A DNA stretch of 64,000 nucleotides from the NCBI GenBank assembly GCA_050949055.1, contig JBMNFA010000007.1:62001-126000 (forward strand). The letters are read 5' to 3'. This DNA is from JAEZJZ01 sp050949055. GTDB lineage: Bacteria > Bacillota > UBA994 > UBA5500. Below the pieces are notes generated by a model, which was not told where the DNA came from, did not search any database, and was given only the letters and a program-made list of their open reading frames with translations. How positions within the stretch are numbered: the stretch's first letter is position 1; each line of letters starts with the position of its first letter. Shown piece after piece: positions 33,429 to 42,128 of the stretch. The translations under genes and the position numbers were made by a program.

Positions 33429-34547
33429 TTGGATACCTTGATCTTCTCCGCTTCGGTAGGTGCCGGGCACGACCAGGTGGCTCGGGCGCTCCAGGAAGAG
33501 ATACTCCGCCGCCATCCCACTGCCCGGGTGGCTATCGTGGATACACTGAGCTACATCAGTCCGGCGTTGAACCGCGTTATCCTGGAAGGCTATCTGAGCA
33601 TGGTGCGGTTCACGCCTAAGGCCTATGGCAAGCTATACGCATCGACGGAAGGGGATTCCAGCCTCGATTTGGCGGCATTGCCCAACAGATTGCTGGCCCG
33701 GGCACTCAGCCGCGTGATTAAGGAGTATAACCCTCAAGCAATCATCTGCACCCATGCTTTCAGCTCGGGGCTGATCGGCACCCTCAAACATCGGCGGCGC
33801 ATCTTTCATCATCTCACTACTGTGATCACCGATTTCACAGTCCACCCCTATTGGCTACACGAGGGAAACGATCTATACTGCATCGCCCACGAAGCTTTGG
33901 CTTTCCTGATGAAAGAGCTGGGTGTGGCTGACGAGCTAGTGCAGGCAACCGGCATTCCGATCATGAGTAAGTTCAGCCGGTGTTTGGACAAGGGGCAGGC
34001 ACGGCAGGAGTTGGGGTTGCTGGACCAGCCTACAGTCTTGGTCATGGGAGGATCGCTGGGGCTGGGGAATATCGCGGCCATCGTCAAACAGCTGGACGGA
34101 GCCTCGCGGGATATTCAGATACTGGTGGTCACCGGGCGCAACGAAATGCTCCGCGGTGAATTGGAGCGTTATCGCTGCAATTGCAGTTGTCGCGTCTTTG
34201 GGTTCGTGGACAATGTCCATCAGCTGATGGCAGCATCCGACCTGGTATTGACCAAACCAGGAGGGGTTACTTCTGCAGAAGCCCTCAGCCAAGGAAAACC
34301 GATCGCGATCATCTCTCCCATCCCGGGACAGGAAGACCGCAACAGCAACTTTCTCACCGAACAGGGCGCGGCCATCCGATTGTTTGATGATCGCTATGCG
34401 GGGGTGAAGATAGCTCAGTTGCTGCGCGATCAGGAAAGGCTGGACACCCTGGCTCGCATGGCGCGGCGGCTGGCTAGGCCGACAGCGGCCAAGCAGGTGG
34501 TGGACATTATCGAACGGCAGCTATCTGCCCGGAGAAGAGAAGAATAG
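33429..34547 (+). CDS. Diacylglycerol glycosyltransferase-like protein (MGDG synthase/UgtP type)
   Basis: The 372-aa GT28/MGDG-synthase-type enzyme has the N-terminal acceptor domain with SASVGAGHDQVARAL and THAFSSGL. The C-terminal sugar-nucleotide domain shows VMGGSLGLGN, FGFVDNVHQLMAASDLVLTKPG and GGVTSAEALSQGKPI. Such enzymes place sugars on diacylglycerol in the membrane or, as MurG relatives, on lipid II. TTG 33429 is favoured (AAGGAG about 8 nt upstream); GTG 33420 overlaps the ribosome-binding site. It diverges from prxU across 72 bp. Confidence 0.85.
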   Translation: MDTLIFSASVGAGHDQVARALQEEILRRHPTARVAIVDTLSYISPALNRVILEGYLSMVRFTPKAYGKLYASTEGDSSLDLAALPNRLLARALSRVIKEYNPQAIICTHAFSSGLIGTLKHRRRIFHHLTTVITDFTVHPYWLHEGNDLYCIAHEALAFLMKELGVADELVQATGIPIMSKFSRCLDKGQARQELGLLDQPTVLVMGGSLGLGNIAAIVKQLDGASRDIQILVVTGRNEMLRGELERYRCNCSCRVFGFVDNVHQLMAASDLVLTKPGGVTSAEALSQGKPIAIISPIPGQEDRNSNFLTEQGAAIRLFDDRYAGVKIAQLLRDQERLDTLARMARRLARPTAAKQVVDIIERQLSARRREE

Positions 34548-34689
34548 CTTTCTGCCCAAGCAAAGACAACGCCAGTTGTTTACCCCTAGGAATAAGAACA
34601 GCAGATGAATTGCGCAATGGCATCGCTCTGCGTATGTACTGCCTCCAGGCGGCCATACTAAATATTGGGATTGCTTGGAGGTGGTTTGG

Positions 34690-35655
34690 TTGGTGTCCAA
34701 CCTAAACGATGTTTACCGTTCCGTGGAGCCAGAGCTGTTGCAGGTGGAAGCTGAGATGGGCCGCACGGTGCAGACGGTGTGCCCTCGGCTGGCGGATGCA
34801 GCCACGTATTTCTTGGAGCGGAGCGGAAAGCGGATACGCCCGTTGATCACAATCCTGACTGCTAAACTGGGGCAGGCAGAGAAAGACATTGTGGTCAAAG
34901 TGGCGGCTGCGCTGGAGCTGATTCATCTTGGCTCTCTGGTGCACGACGATATCGTGGACGAGGCTGAGCTGAGGCGCGGGCGGCCCTCGGTTAACTCATA
35001 TTTCGGCAACACTTCCGCCGTGCTGTTGGGCGACTTTTTCTTTGCTCGGGCACTGGGTTTGGCAAGTGAGGTAGGATTGGAAGCGGTTCGGGTGGTGTCC
35101 AGCGTGATTGGCAATTTGGTGGAGGGAGAACTGGATCAACTGGAGCGCCGCTTTGATCCCGAAGTGACAGTAGATGATTACTTTGCCCGTATCAAGCGAA
35201 AAACTGCGCTGTTCTTGGCCGAGTGCTGTCGCATGGGAGGGCTATTCAGTGCGGGAAACCCACTTTCTCCCGATCACCTCTATGCATATGGACTAAATTT
35301 GGGATTGGCATTTCAGGTCAAGGATGACTTGCTGGACTTCTCCGGCCAGGTGGATCGATTGGGCAAACCGGTGATGCGAGACCTGTCGCAGGGCGTAATC
35401 ACCTTGCCAGTGATCCACGCCTTGGAACATCATCCCCGCAGAGAGGAGATATCCGCCTGGATTCGTTCCCAGCGCGTGGACTCATGGGCGCAGATCCGGC
35501 AATGTCTTGAGGAATCGGGATCGCTGCAATATGCGGAACAGCGGGCCTGCCAATTGATCGAGCACGCCAAGCGACAGCTGGATGGAGTGCCTGAGCAAGC
35601 AGCGAAGGCTGCCTTGCTCCACCTGGCTGACTTTGTTCTGTCCCGTGTCTCTTAG
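34690..35655 (+). CDS. Polyprenyl diphosphate synthase
   Basis: This 321-aa trans-prenyltransferase elongates isoprenoid chains for quinone side chains. Both aspartate-rich motifs are present, HDDIVDEAELRRGRPSV and FQVKDDLLDFSG. GKRIRP near the start binds substrate. The relationship is to heptaprenyl/hexaprenyl (HepT/IspB) synthases. The start is TTG 34690, 6 nt after GGAGGTG. It is followed closely by a UbiA-like membrane protein gene, which suggests menaquinone biosynthesis. Confidence 0.92.
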   Translation: MVSNLNDVYRSVEPELLQVEAEMGRTVQTVCPRLADAATYFLERSGKRIRPLITILTAKLGQAEKDIVVKVAAALELIHLGSLVHDDIVDEAELRRGRPSVNSYFGNTSAVLLGDFFFARALGLASEVGLEAVRVVSSVIGNLVEGELDQLERRFDPEVTVDDYFARIKRKTALFLAECCRMGGLFSAGNPLSPDHLYAYGLNLGLAFQVKDDLLDFSGQVDRLGKPVMRDLSQGVITLPVIHALEHHPRREEISAWIRSQRVDSWAQIRQCLEESGSLQYAEQRACQLIEHAKRQLDGVPEQAAKAALLHLADFVLSRVS

Positions 35656-35680
35656 AGACAATGCCGCTGTGCTGGTCGGA

Positions 35681-36583
35681 ATGTTGACCCGCAAGGTAGC
35701 CGGCACCGGGTTGCTGCTGCGCCCCCTGGCTACTCTCTCATGGAGTGGGGGAGCGCTGTTGTTGTCCAGCGGACTGGCCATCCGGAGCACGTCTTTCAGC
35801 GGCAGTTGGTCTGAACCGCTGCGTGTCCTGGCGGCAGCAGTGGTGATTCAGGGCTGGCTTTCCCATAGCTTAAACGATCGCACCGATTGGCAGACAGGCA
35901 CCGATTGCCAGGCGAATGAGTTCTTCTCCGGAGGCAGCGGTGTGTTGCGTTTGGGATTATTCAGTGTAAATGAACTGTCTATTGTGGCCATAACTAGCCT
36001 ACTACTCCTGAGCAGCATCGTCTGGGTGCCAAATGTTGCACGCAATGCTTGGTTGTTCCTGGCAGTAGGCCTTTGGGGTGCTATTGCTTACAGCTGTCGC
36101 CCCTGGCGGTTGTCCTACCGTCCCTGGTTGGGCGAATGGTTAGCCGCCTTTCCGGCGGTCACTGCTTGTGGCCTGGCTGCATTTCAGGTGTTGGCTCAGC
36201 GATTGGTGCCTGCCGCAGTGGTGGGAGCGGGGCTGCATGGTCTGCTCTGCGTCTGCTGGCTGATGCAGCACCACCTGCCCGATTGGTGGCGCGACCTACA
36301 AGCCCATCCACCCAAGCGGACCACCATCGCCTGGTTGGCTCAGCGCTTTGGGTTGCCCCGGGCGCGGAGGTTGGTGGTGGGCTACTGGCTGTTCACCGCT
36401 GTGGCGGCTGCTCTAGGCAGTCTGGTGAGCAGTCGCTTCATCTGGACGGCGCTAATAGCGTTGGGCGGAGCCTGGTTGGCATTTGCTCAGGACGTGTTCG
36501 ATCGCAAACGGGTAGCCCTGCGCGAGCTGCAGATGGTAGGCCTTAGCCTGCTCAACGCCGTCTTGGTAGGATGGATCATCTGA
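35681..36583 (+). CDS. UbiA-like membrane prenyltransferase
   Basis: This polytopic protein of about 300 aa has roughly eight hydrophobic segments. The stretch HSLNDRTDWQTGTD corresponds to the NDxxDxxxGTD-like motif of UbiA prenyltransferases, and a second aspartate motif, QDVFDRKR, lies near the C-terminus. It would attach the prenyl chain made by the upstream synthase to an aromatic ring. The start is not marked by a clear ribosome-binding site; ATG 35681 and GTG 35669 are both possible. Translational coupling with the preceding gene is likely. Divergence from standard MenA makes the assignment moderate. Confidence 0.7.
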   Translation: MLTRKVAGTGLLLRPLATLSWSGGALLLSSGLAIRSTSFSGSWSEPLRVLAAAVVIQGWLSHSLNDRTDWQTGTDCQANEFFSGGSGVLRLGLFSVNELSIVAITSLLLLSSIVWVPNVARNAWLFLAVGLWGAIAYSCRPWRLSYRPWLGEWLAAFPAVTACGLAAFQVLAQRLVPAAVVGAGLHGLLCVCWLMQHHLPDWWRDLQAHPPKRTTIAWLAQRFGLPRARRLVVGYWLFTAVAAALGSLVSSRFIWTALIALGGAWLAFAQDVFDRKRVALRELQMVGLSLLNAVLVGWII

Positions 36584-36725
36584 CTATTTGCCCTGGACAT
36601 CGCGACGAGGTAGAGCCTTCACAAGAACCCGCCAGCAGAGCATGAGCGCGCGAGGTAGTTCGCTGGTCGGCCTGCGCTAAGTTCCCTTGGAAGAGCAGCC
36701 AACTTCTGCTGCCGCCTCTCTTTTC

Positions 36726-36754
36726 TTGAGCATTTGCCGGCTACAGGCTATACT
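36726..36754 (+). promoter_or_regulatory. Promoter of the ttcA-like gene
   Basis: TTGAGC (36726-36731), a 17-bp spacer and TATACT (36749-36754) lie about 20 bp before the gene start. Confidence 0.65.
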
Positions 36755-36773
36755 AAAGTGATCAAGGAAGGGG

Positions 36774-37595
36774 ATGTTCATGCAAGCCAAACTGCCCAAG
36801 AACTACGTGCGCAAGATTTGGCGGGCATTGATGGAGTTTGATATGTTGGCACCGGGGGATCGTTGTTTGGTCGGACTGTCTGGAGGTAAAGACAGTTCGT
36901 TTCTGCTTTATGCGCTGGCGGTGATCAAGGAGCATGCGCCGTTTTCCTTTGATCTGGGCGCTGTGACCATTGACCCGATGTTTGATCACCAGTTTCCCAG
37001 CGATAGGCTGCAGCGGTTATGCGACAGTCTGCAAGTCCCCTTGTTTTTGGAGCAGGTGGATTTGGCGCGCCTTGCTTTTGCTCCCAGTCAACAGAATCCT
37101 TGCCCGCGCTGCGCCTTTTTCCGTCGCGGGGCGCTAAATCGTATCGCCGTCAGAGAGGGCTACAATCGGCTGGCATTGGCCCATCACCACGATGATGCCG
37201 TTGAAACCTTTCTGATGAGCATATTGTTCTCTGGTCAGATCAAAACCTTCACGCCCGTCACGAAGCAGGACCGCAGTCAACTGACGGTGATTAGGCCGCT
37301 GATCTATCTGCGCGAATGGGAAATCAAGTCTGCATATAGATTCTTTGCATGGGAACCGATCGCCAATCCCTGCCCGTTGGATGGCCATAGCACCAGACAG
37401 AGGGTAAAGGAGCTGCTGCGCCAACTCGGCCGCGAGAATCGCTCCGTTTACGACAATGTCAGCGCTGCCATGCGTTTTCCCACTGAAAAGATTGAGCTTT
37501 GGCCTGCAGAACTAAATCGTGACGCCATGCGTCAAAAGTACTTGCAGGCAATGTTCGGCAGCGATAACGAGGGAGAGAAGACCCGCAACACCTAA
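36774..37595 (+). CDS. TtcA-like PP-loop tRNA thiolation/ATPase protein
   Basis: The 273-aa N-type ATP pyrophosphatase has the PP-loop SGGKDSSFLLYAL at about residue 36 and a CPRCAFFRRGAL motif with two cysteines. LALAHHHDDAVETFLM follows, then a third conserved Cys in ANPCPLDGH. These cysteines bind the Fe-S cluster in TtcA, which makes 2-thiocytidine in tRNA. ATG 36774 has AAGGA upstream; ATG 36780 is also possible. Its stop codon TAA lies within the first unit of a hairpin array. Confidence 0.88.
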   Translation: MFMQAKLPKNYVRKIWRALMEFDMLAPGDRCLVGLSGGKDSSFLLYALAVIKEHAPFSFDLGAVTIDPMFDHQFPSDRLQRLCDSLQVPLFLEQVDLARLAFAPSQQNPCPRCAFFRRGALNRIAVREGYNRLALAHHHDDAVETFLMSILFSGQIKTFTPVTKQDRSQLTVIRPLIYLREWEIKSAYRFFAWEPIANPCPLDGHSTRQRVKELLRQLGRENRSVYDNVSAAMRFPTEKIELWPAELNRDAMRQKYLQAMFGSDNEGEKTRNT

Positions 37596-37747
37596 GGTGT
37601 TGCCAATAGGAACCAACCGATAGTCGCTACGCGCCAATCGCTTTATTGCCCGCAACATCTAACGATGTTGCTAGTAATGTACAAGCTGATAGTTGCTTGC
37701 GCAACAATCACTTCATTTGCCCGCAACATCTGAGGATGTTGCTAGTA
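37582..37747. repeat. Three-unit hairpin array with about 70-bp period
   Basis: Three 28-nt units start at 37582, 37649 and 37720. Each has CCCGCAAC then a short stem and ends GTTGC-C/T-A-G/A-TAG-like. The stem reads GCAACACC/GGTGTTGC in unit 1 and GCAACATC/GATGTTGC in units 2 and 3, a compensatory C-G to T-A change. The sequence between units is also related (GATAGT-GCT, CAATC-CTT). The TAA stop of the ttcA-like gene lies in the loop of unit 1. Function unknown. Confidence 0.8.
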
Positions 37748-37839
37748 GGTAGTAATTATATGAAATAGTTTCTGCCTATAGGATTTTTATTGTCGAATGC
37801 CGAAATAGACTATTAGTCCCCTATCATGCACTGTTAAGA

Positions 37840-37909
37840 GACCTGTAAGTCTGCGGCTAACAGGTCAACCGAAGGCAATAGCCGTTTTGTAAACGGGAGG
37901 ATATAACTT
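37840..37909 (+). promoter_or_regulatory. Structured leader before the TagO/WecA-like gene
   Basis: GACCTGT (37840-37846) pairs with ACAGGTC (37860-37866). Two small hairpins follow: GGC-AATA-GCC, and CCGTTT-TGT-AAACGG that runs into the GGGAGG ribosome-binding site. It could modulate translation, but I recognise no riboswitch class. Confidence 0.4.
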
Positions 37910-38860
37910 ATGTTACGATATATTGCCATCTTCATAGTAGCAGCGGTCTTAGTCTGGCTGTTCACCCCCTTGGCGCAGAAGCTATCCTTTCGATTGGGAA
38001 TACTAGATATTCCTAATCGGCGCAAGCAACATGAGCGACCTACGCCACTGATGGGCGGCTGGGCGATGCTGGCCAGCTTCTGCGTCACTGCTCTGTTTGT
38101 GTTGCCCTTTGACAGCAACTTGCGCGGAATTATCTTTGGTGCACTGATCGCCTTCTCAGTCGGTCTGGTGGACGATTACTGCAAGTCCCGCGGCAAGGAA
38201 ATGAGCGCCGGACCCAAGTTTCTAGGGCAGGTCGTCGCCGCTTTGGTGCTAGCCTTCCATGGTGTGCGCATTTTTTACATCAGCAACCCCTTTGGCCCGG
38301 GAATGGTCTTTTTCCCCACCTGGCTGTCTTACCTGACCACCATTGTCTGGGTGGTGGCGGTGATGAATCTGATCAACTTCATGGACGGCTTGGACGGCTT
38401 GGCGGCTGGCATCTCCTGCATCGCCGCCGCGACGCTAGCTTTGATCGCCTGGCAGATGGATCAAGGCGAATCCGTCACCTTAGGTGTGTTGGTGCTGGGC
38501 GTCACGCTGGGTTTCCTGCGTTTCAACCGTTACCCCGCCTCCATCTTTATGGGAGACATGGGTGCCAATTTCCTGGGATTCCTGCTGGGTGCCATCTCCG
38601 TTGGCGGTTCTTTCAAGAGCGCCACTTTGGTGGGGCTCGCTGTTCCGGTGCTGGCCTTTGGTTTACCCATCTTTGATACAGCAATCAACATCGTGCGTCG
38701 CACCCGGAACGGGCAACCCTTCTACGTGGCCGATCATGGCCACACCCACCATCGACTGCAACGCTGGGGGCTCACCCAGGTGCAAACCGTCTTTGTGATG
38801 TATCTGATCAGCATCTGCTTCTCCCTCACCGCCCTGGTGGTATTGTTTGCCAGCCGCTGA
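37910..38860 (+). CDS. Undecaprenyl-phosphate N-acetylglucosaminyl-1-phosphate transferase (TagO/WecA family)
   Basis: The 316-aa polytopic membrane enzyme has about ten TM segments. Family motifs are PLMGGWAM, GLVDDYCKSRGKEM, NLINFMDGLDGLAAG, FMGDMGANFLG and DHGHTHHRL, including the catalytic Asp residues. It starts polymer synthesis (teichoic acid or other cell-wall glycans) by loading a HexNAc-phosphate on undecaprenyl phosphate. The start is ATG 37910 after GGGAGG at 9 nt. It is followed by a clear terminator, so it is monocistronic. Confidence 0.93.
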   Translation: MLRYIAIFIVAAVLVWLFTPLAQKLSFRLGILDIPNRRKQHERPTPLMGGWAMLASFCVTALFVLPFDSNLRGIIFGALIAFSVGLVDDYCKSRGKEMSAGPKFLGQVVAALVLAFHGVRIFYISNPFGPGMVFFPTWLSYLTTIVWVVAVMNLINFMDGLDGLAAGISCIAAATLALIAWQMDQGESVTLGVLVLGVTLGFLRFNRYPASIFMGDMGANFLGFLLGAISVGGSFKSATLVGLAVPVLAFGLPIFDTAINIVRRTRNGQPFYVADHGHTHHRLQRWGLTQVQTVFVMYLISICFSLTALVVLFASR

Positions 38861-38938
38861 TCCGGGTTCTTGAGGACGGTTCCGAAGCACCCACTTCAGT
38901 CTGTTCAGGGTTCAATCTGATCCGTATTCCATATTGAC

Positions 38939-38978
38939 AAACAGGGCCGACTGCTGAGTGCGGCCCTGTTTATTTCGT
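38939..38978 (+). terminator. Rho-independent terminator
   Basis: AAACAGGGCCG (38939-38949) pairs with CGGCCCTGTTT (38961-38971), an 11-bp stem, followed by ATTTCGTT. Confidence 0.85.
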
Positions 38979-39092
38979 TGCCCCTTTACACAACCTATCG
39001 GGTAGAGTTTGGACGGGGGTTGTGCCTGCGCCTTGCAGTGCGGTGTCTGTGGGGTGCTCAGGGACATACCTGCCCAAGACAAGGGGGTGGTG

Positions 39093-39329
39093 ATGGTGGA
39101 GTATCAGTTCAAGATGGGCCCTAACCTTAGCGACGAGGACCTGCGCAAGCTGAAAAGACGGCTGGCGGAGTTAGCTCAGGATGAGCAACTGCGCGTGCAA
39201 CTGGACAGTAAAGATTCGCTGCAGCGCTCTAACCTCATCCGGATGCTGGCCAGTAATGGCTATATCTTTCAGCCGGAAGGCAGCCCGGAAGACGACGACC
39301 AGTATCTGGTAGTGAGGCGCCTGCACTAG
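39093..39329 (+). CDS. Small conserved-looking protein of unknown function
   Basis: This 78-aa charged, probably helical protein (MVEYQFKMGPNLSDEDLRKL...) ends in a small beta-like region (DDDQYLVVRRLH). ATG 39093 is preceded by AAGGGGGTGG; the frame extends upstream to 39009 but that part is not protein-like. It is followed 10 nt later by a strong terminator. No family recognised. Confidence 0.7.
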   Translation: MVEYQFKMGPNLSDEDLRKLKRRLAELAQDEQLRVQLDSKDSLQRSNLIRMLASNGYIFQPEGSPEDDDQYLVVRRLH

Positions 39330-39339
39330 ATCTTAGCCA

Positions 39340-39382
39340 ACAAACTGGGCCTTCTTTCTACGGAAGGCCCGGTTTGTCTTGT
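39340..39382 (+). terminator. Rho-independent terminator
   Basis: ACAAACTGGGCCTTC (39340-39354) pairs with GAAGGCCCGGTTTGT (39363-39377) with one G-U pair, followed by CTTGT. Confidence 0.85.
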
Positions 39383-39514
39383 CAGCTGCATACGCAATTG
39401 GCAATGGTCCCTGGGAACGTCATCCCGGACTTGGAGTGAGCGTGTGCACCCATGGTCAAACAACGCTGGATGACATATGATGTACTTGAGTTTCTAGGTT
39501 TGGAAGTGATTATA

Positions 39515-40906
39515 TTGTCGAGGCGATCTAGGTGGCTGCTGCTGGCGGCGGTGGCGGTTTTGTTGTTGATCGTGCAGTCTGTCACAGCGTTTACCAGCGG
39601 GTGGCAGCATTCAGCCGCCAAAATGGCAGCAGCCGGAGAAGGCGCATTGGGATGGGATCCAGCCTGGTTGGTGCCGCTTGCCAGTGGCTTTGACCAAGCC
39701 ACCCAACTGCTATCCCAAGCCTTGGTGGAGCAGCTGCAGATGGCCGGTGTGAACGCTCGGCTGGCACCGGTTAGGGCTGAGTTTGCCCAGGGTGAGCCGC
39801 TGCCTACGCTGCTGTTCCTCTCGGTAGGAGAATGGCGTTCCAGCTGGCGGCCGCTCGGCCGCGGGTTACACATCAGCCTCAGCTTGCGTTCCCAGAAGTT
39901 GAATGCGCCCTGCTACGGGAGTGTCCATGACGGCCTTTGGATGGCACAAACTCTGGAGGGAAGCGGTAAGTATACTGGGTTGGTACGAACTACAGCTGCC
40001 AGCCGTGATGCAGCCAATCTGGCCGCAAAGAAGCTGGTCAGCGGAGTGCTAGAGGAGTTAGCTAAGCACGGTTTGGTGGCGCCGCAACCGCCACACCCAG
40101 AGCAGTCCGCAGCCAAGTGGAGTTTTGGGCTGGAGCTGTCTCAGGGCTCGACTGAACCGAAGCAAACTGTGGCGGACGACGGTCTGTTACTGTTGGGAGA
40201 GCGACCCGATTATTCATGGACAGTGAACACCGTTCGCGGCAAGCAGATAGTCAGTATCTATCAGACGCAGGCGACCGGGGACGAGCTGGAGGCAGCGCTG
40301 ATCAGGGAGTTTCCCAAGCTGGCCAGCGGACAGAGCTTTGAGAGCGTGCACCATGTCAATGGGCTCAATCGGCGCATTCTCGGCGACGGTCTGATGGCCC
40401 ATTGGATTGCTGCCGCCGAAGCACAGCCGGTTGACTCGCCTGATTACAGCGAATTTCAAGACCAGATTCTCTCTCGCTATGCTATGGTCATCAACAGCAT
40501 CGGAGGCGGAAGTGTTCAGCTTAAGGATAGCGGGATCGCCGAGTACTTGGACTATCGCTTTGATAATCAATCGATGTACATTGCTGGACTAAAGGTTTTC
40601 GAAGAATTCAGCGACAGGAATGAAGGCAGCGTCAGGTTGGATGGCAATATCCTGACCTTCAGTTTGACCAAATCCACCGGTACTGTCACTGGCGCCCTTG
40701 ATGGTCCCAATGTGCAGTTTACAATGAACATTGACACAAACGAGATCCTGGAGAAGGCATTTAGGCCCGCACCCAACTACATCAAACTGGGCTTGCAGCA
40801 GTTCGCCGAGCACAGCGAAGAGGTGCTTGCACTGACCGACGAACGCATGCTGGAGATCGGGCAGTACTTTGTAGAGCTGTTCGCGGAGATAGAGGCAAAT
40901 CATTGA
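39515..40906 (+). CDS. Secreted or membrane-anchored protein of unknown function
   Basis: The N-terminus (SRRSRWLLLAAVAVLLLIVQSVTAF) is a signal peptide or single anchor. The rest, about 430 aa, is presumed extracytoplasmic and has no family I recognise. Two regions look like repeated alpha/beta folds, reminiscent of small extracellular ligand domains such as YwmB, but this is weak. The start is uncertain: TTG 39515 has GGAAG 8 nt upstream; the frame is open to ATG 39452. It is followed by 390 bp of repeats. Confidence 0.7.
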   Translation: MSRRSRWLLLAAVAVLLLIVQSVTAFTSGWQHSAAKMAAAGEGALGWDPAWLVPLASGFDQATQLLSQALVEQLQMAGVNARLAPVRAEFAQGEPLPTLLFLSVGEWRSSWRPLGRGLHISLSLRSQKLNAPCYGSVHDGLWMAQTLEGSGKYTGLVRTTAASRDAANLAAKKLVSGVLEELAKHGLVAPQPPHPEQSAAKWSFGLELSQGSTEPKQTVADDGLLLLGERPDYSWTVNTVRGKQIVSIYQTQATGDELEAALIREFPKLASGQSFESVHHVNGLNRRILGDGLMAHWIAAAEAQPVDSPDYSEFQDQILSRYAMVINSIGGGSVQLKDSGIAEYLDYRFDNQSMYIAGLKVFEEFSDRNEGSVRLDGNILTFSLTKSTGTVTGALDGPNVQFTMNIDTNEILEKAFRPAPNYIKLGLQQFAEHSEEVLALTDERMLEIGQYFVELFAEIEANH

Positions 40907-40964
40907 GATGCCCAGCAAGGGCGTGCTCGAGTACCACATTACACGGCCAGACTGGTACGGCTTA

Positions 40965-41070
40965 GGCGCTGTCTGCCGACTAAATGTATGAGCTCGACCC
41001 CGCTGTCGCACCCGATGTGCCTTTGCACCACCATGGCGCTGTCTGCCGACTAAATGTATGAGCTCGACCC
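40965..41070. repeat. Two identical 36-bp direct repeats separated by 34 bp
   Basis: Copies at 40965-41000 and 41035-41070 are identical over 36 bp (start GGCGCTGTCTGCCGAC, end GAGCTCGACCC). The 34-bp interval between them is unrelated. The geometry equals a one-spacer CRISPR array, but there are only two repeats, little internal dyad symmetry and no cas genes in the window. The rest of 40907-41298 holds hairpins and no gene. Confidence 0.85.
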
Positions 41071-41102
41071 AGCCGGGCGGCAGCAGAACTCGCCGCTCGG
41101 CT
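41071..41102. other. GC-rich hairpin after the direct repeats
   Basis: AGCCGGGCGGC (41071-41081) and GCCGCTCGGCT (41092-41102) form an 11-pair stem with one G-U wobble, followed by CTTCATATA. Possibly a terminator. Confidence 0.5.
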
Positions 41103-41298
41103 CTTCATATACTCCAGCCTTCCTAATGACGCCTTGCTCTCCAAAGGCGATGTAACAGGTGAGCGGGGAGCGGCTCAAACAACTGCTGCCGCTGCCCCAC
41201 GCCCTTTTCCTGTTACTCTGAGCGTAGCGAAGAGTCTATGTCCTCGCTGCGCACAGCCAGCGCCATTTCACCAGCCCCAGCCATCCGTTGGGGCTATC

Positions 41299-41865
41299 TT
41301 ATGCCTTGATGGATGATGACGCCAGGAACCGCAGTGGCAAATCAGTCCCCACACTGATGCCGATGCGTGGCGTTACCCGCACTGCAGCCGGCCTGGCCCC
41401 CGGCAGAATGTACAGCGGGGGTTGCTGCAGCGGATGGCCGTTTAGGTTCAAATCGATGGCCAACGCCTGGCATAGCTTGCCCGGTCCGTTGACCAGCTGC
41501 TTGTCCGGCGCGCCACCCCGCCGAGAGCGCATCAGATCGACTCCCTCCAGCGGTTGCAGCGCCCGAAGCAGCACGGCCTCTGGAACTCCTTCCGGTTGGC
41601 AGACCACGTTGAAACAGCGGTGGATGCCGTAGCTGATATAGATATAGCTGCTACCGGGCGGTCCATACATAGGCCGGTTACGACGGGTGGGTCCTCGGAA
41701 GGAGTGGCTGGCCGGGTCCCCGGTTGCCAGATAAGCTTCTGTCTCCATAATCACCCCACTGATCAGGCCGCTGGGAGTGACCCTGACCAATACCTTTCCC
41801 AACAGGTCCCGGGCAATGGTGGCCGTGTCACGGCCAGAATAGAACTCCTCTGGGATAGCGTTCAT
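41299..41865 (-). CDS. DNA-3-methyladenine glycosylase (AAG/Mpg family)
   Basis: This 188-aa base-excision repair enzyme removes alkylated purines. Motifs are IPEEFYSGRDTATIARDLLGK, the catalytic Glu in METEAYLATGDPASHS, and PMYGPPGSSYIYISYGIHRC, then NGPGKLCQAL. ATG 41865 is 6 nt after AAAGGAGG; the frame continues upstream to 41928 without a site. It stands alone, divergent from nth. Confidence 0.95.
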   Translation of the reverse strand: MNAIPEEFYSGRDTATIARDLLGKVLVRVTPSGLISGVIMETEAYLATGDPASHSFRGPTRRNRPMYGPPGSSYIYISYGIHRCFNVVCQPEGVPEAVLLRALQPLEGVDLMRSRRGGAPDKQLVNGPGKLCQALAIDLNLNGHPLQQPPLYILPGARPAAVRVTPRIGISVGTDLPLRFLASSSIKA

Positions 41866-42128
41866 TTGCAGCCTCCTTTGCCAAGCGTTTGCTGCTCCTT
41901 GTATAATGACAATAATATCTGATCTCATCTGCCGCGTATCCAGGGTGGCATGGTTGGACTGCCTGATGCCAGTCCTTGCTCCATTCTAGTATGCGCTAGA
42001 GGGCGCCCAGTCTCAAACTAGATCGCGCACGAGCCTCCCGACCCGTAACCAGTTGAAACGGGGGCGCCGTAGGACGAATGTCTGATTTGCAGATTGCTTG
42101 CCGCTCAAGCCGAATAAGGAGGCTCCCT

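Noticed and set aside
40965..41070. Calling the 36-bp repeat pair a CRISPR array
   Set aside because: There are only two repeats and one spacer, no cas genes and little dyad symmetry. I list it as a direct repeat only.
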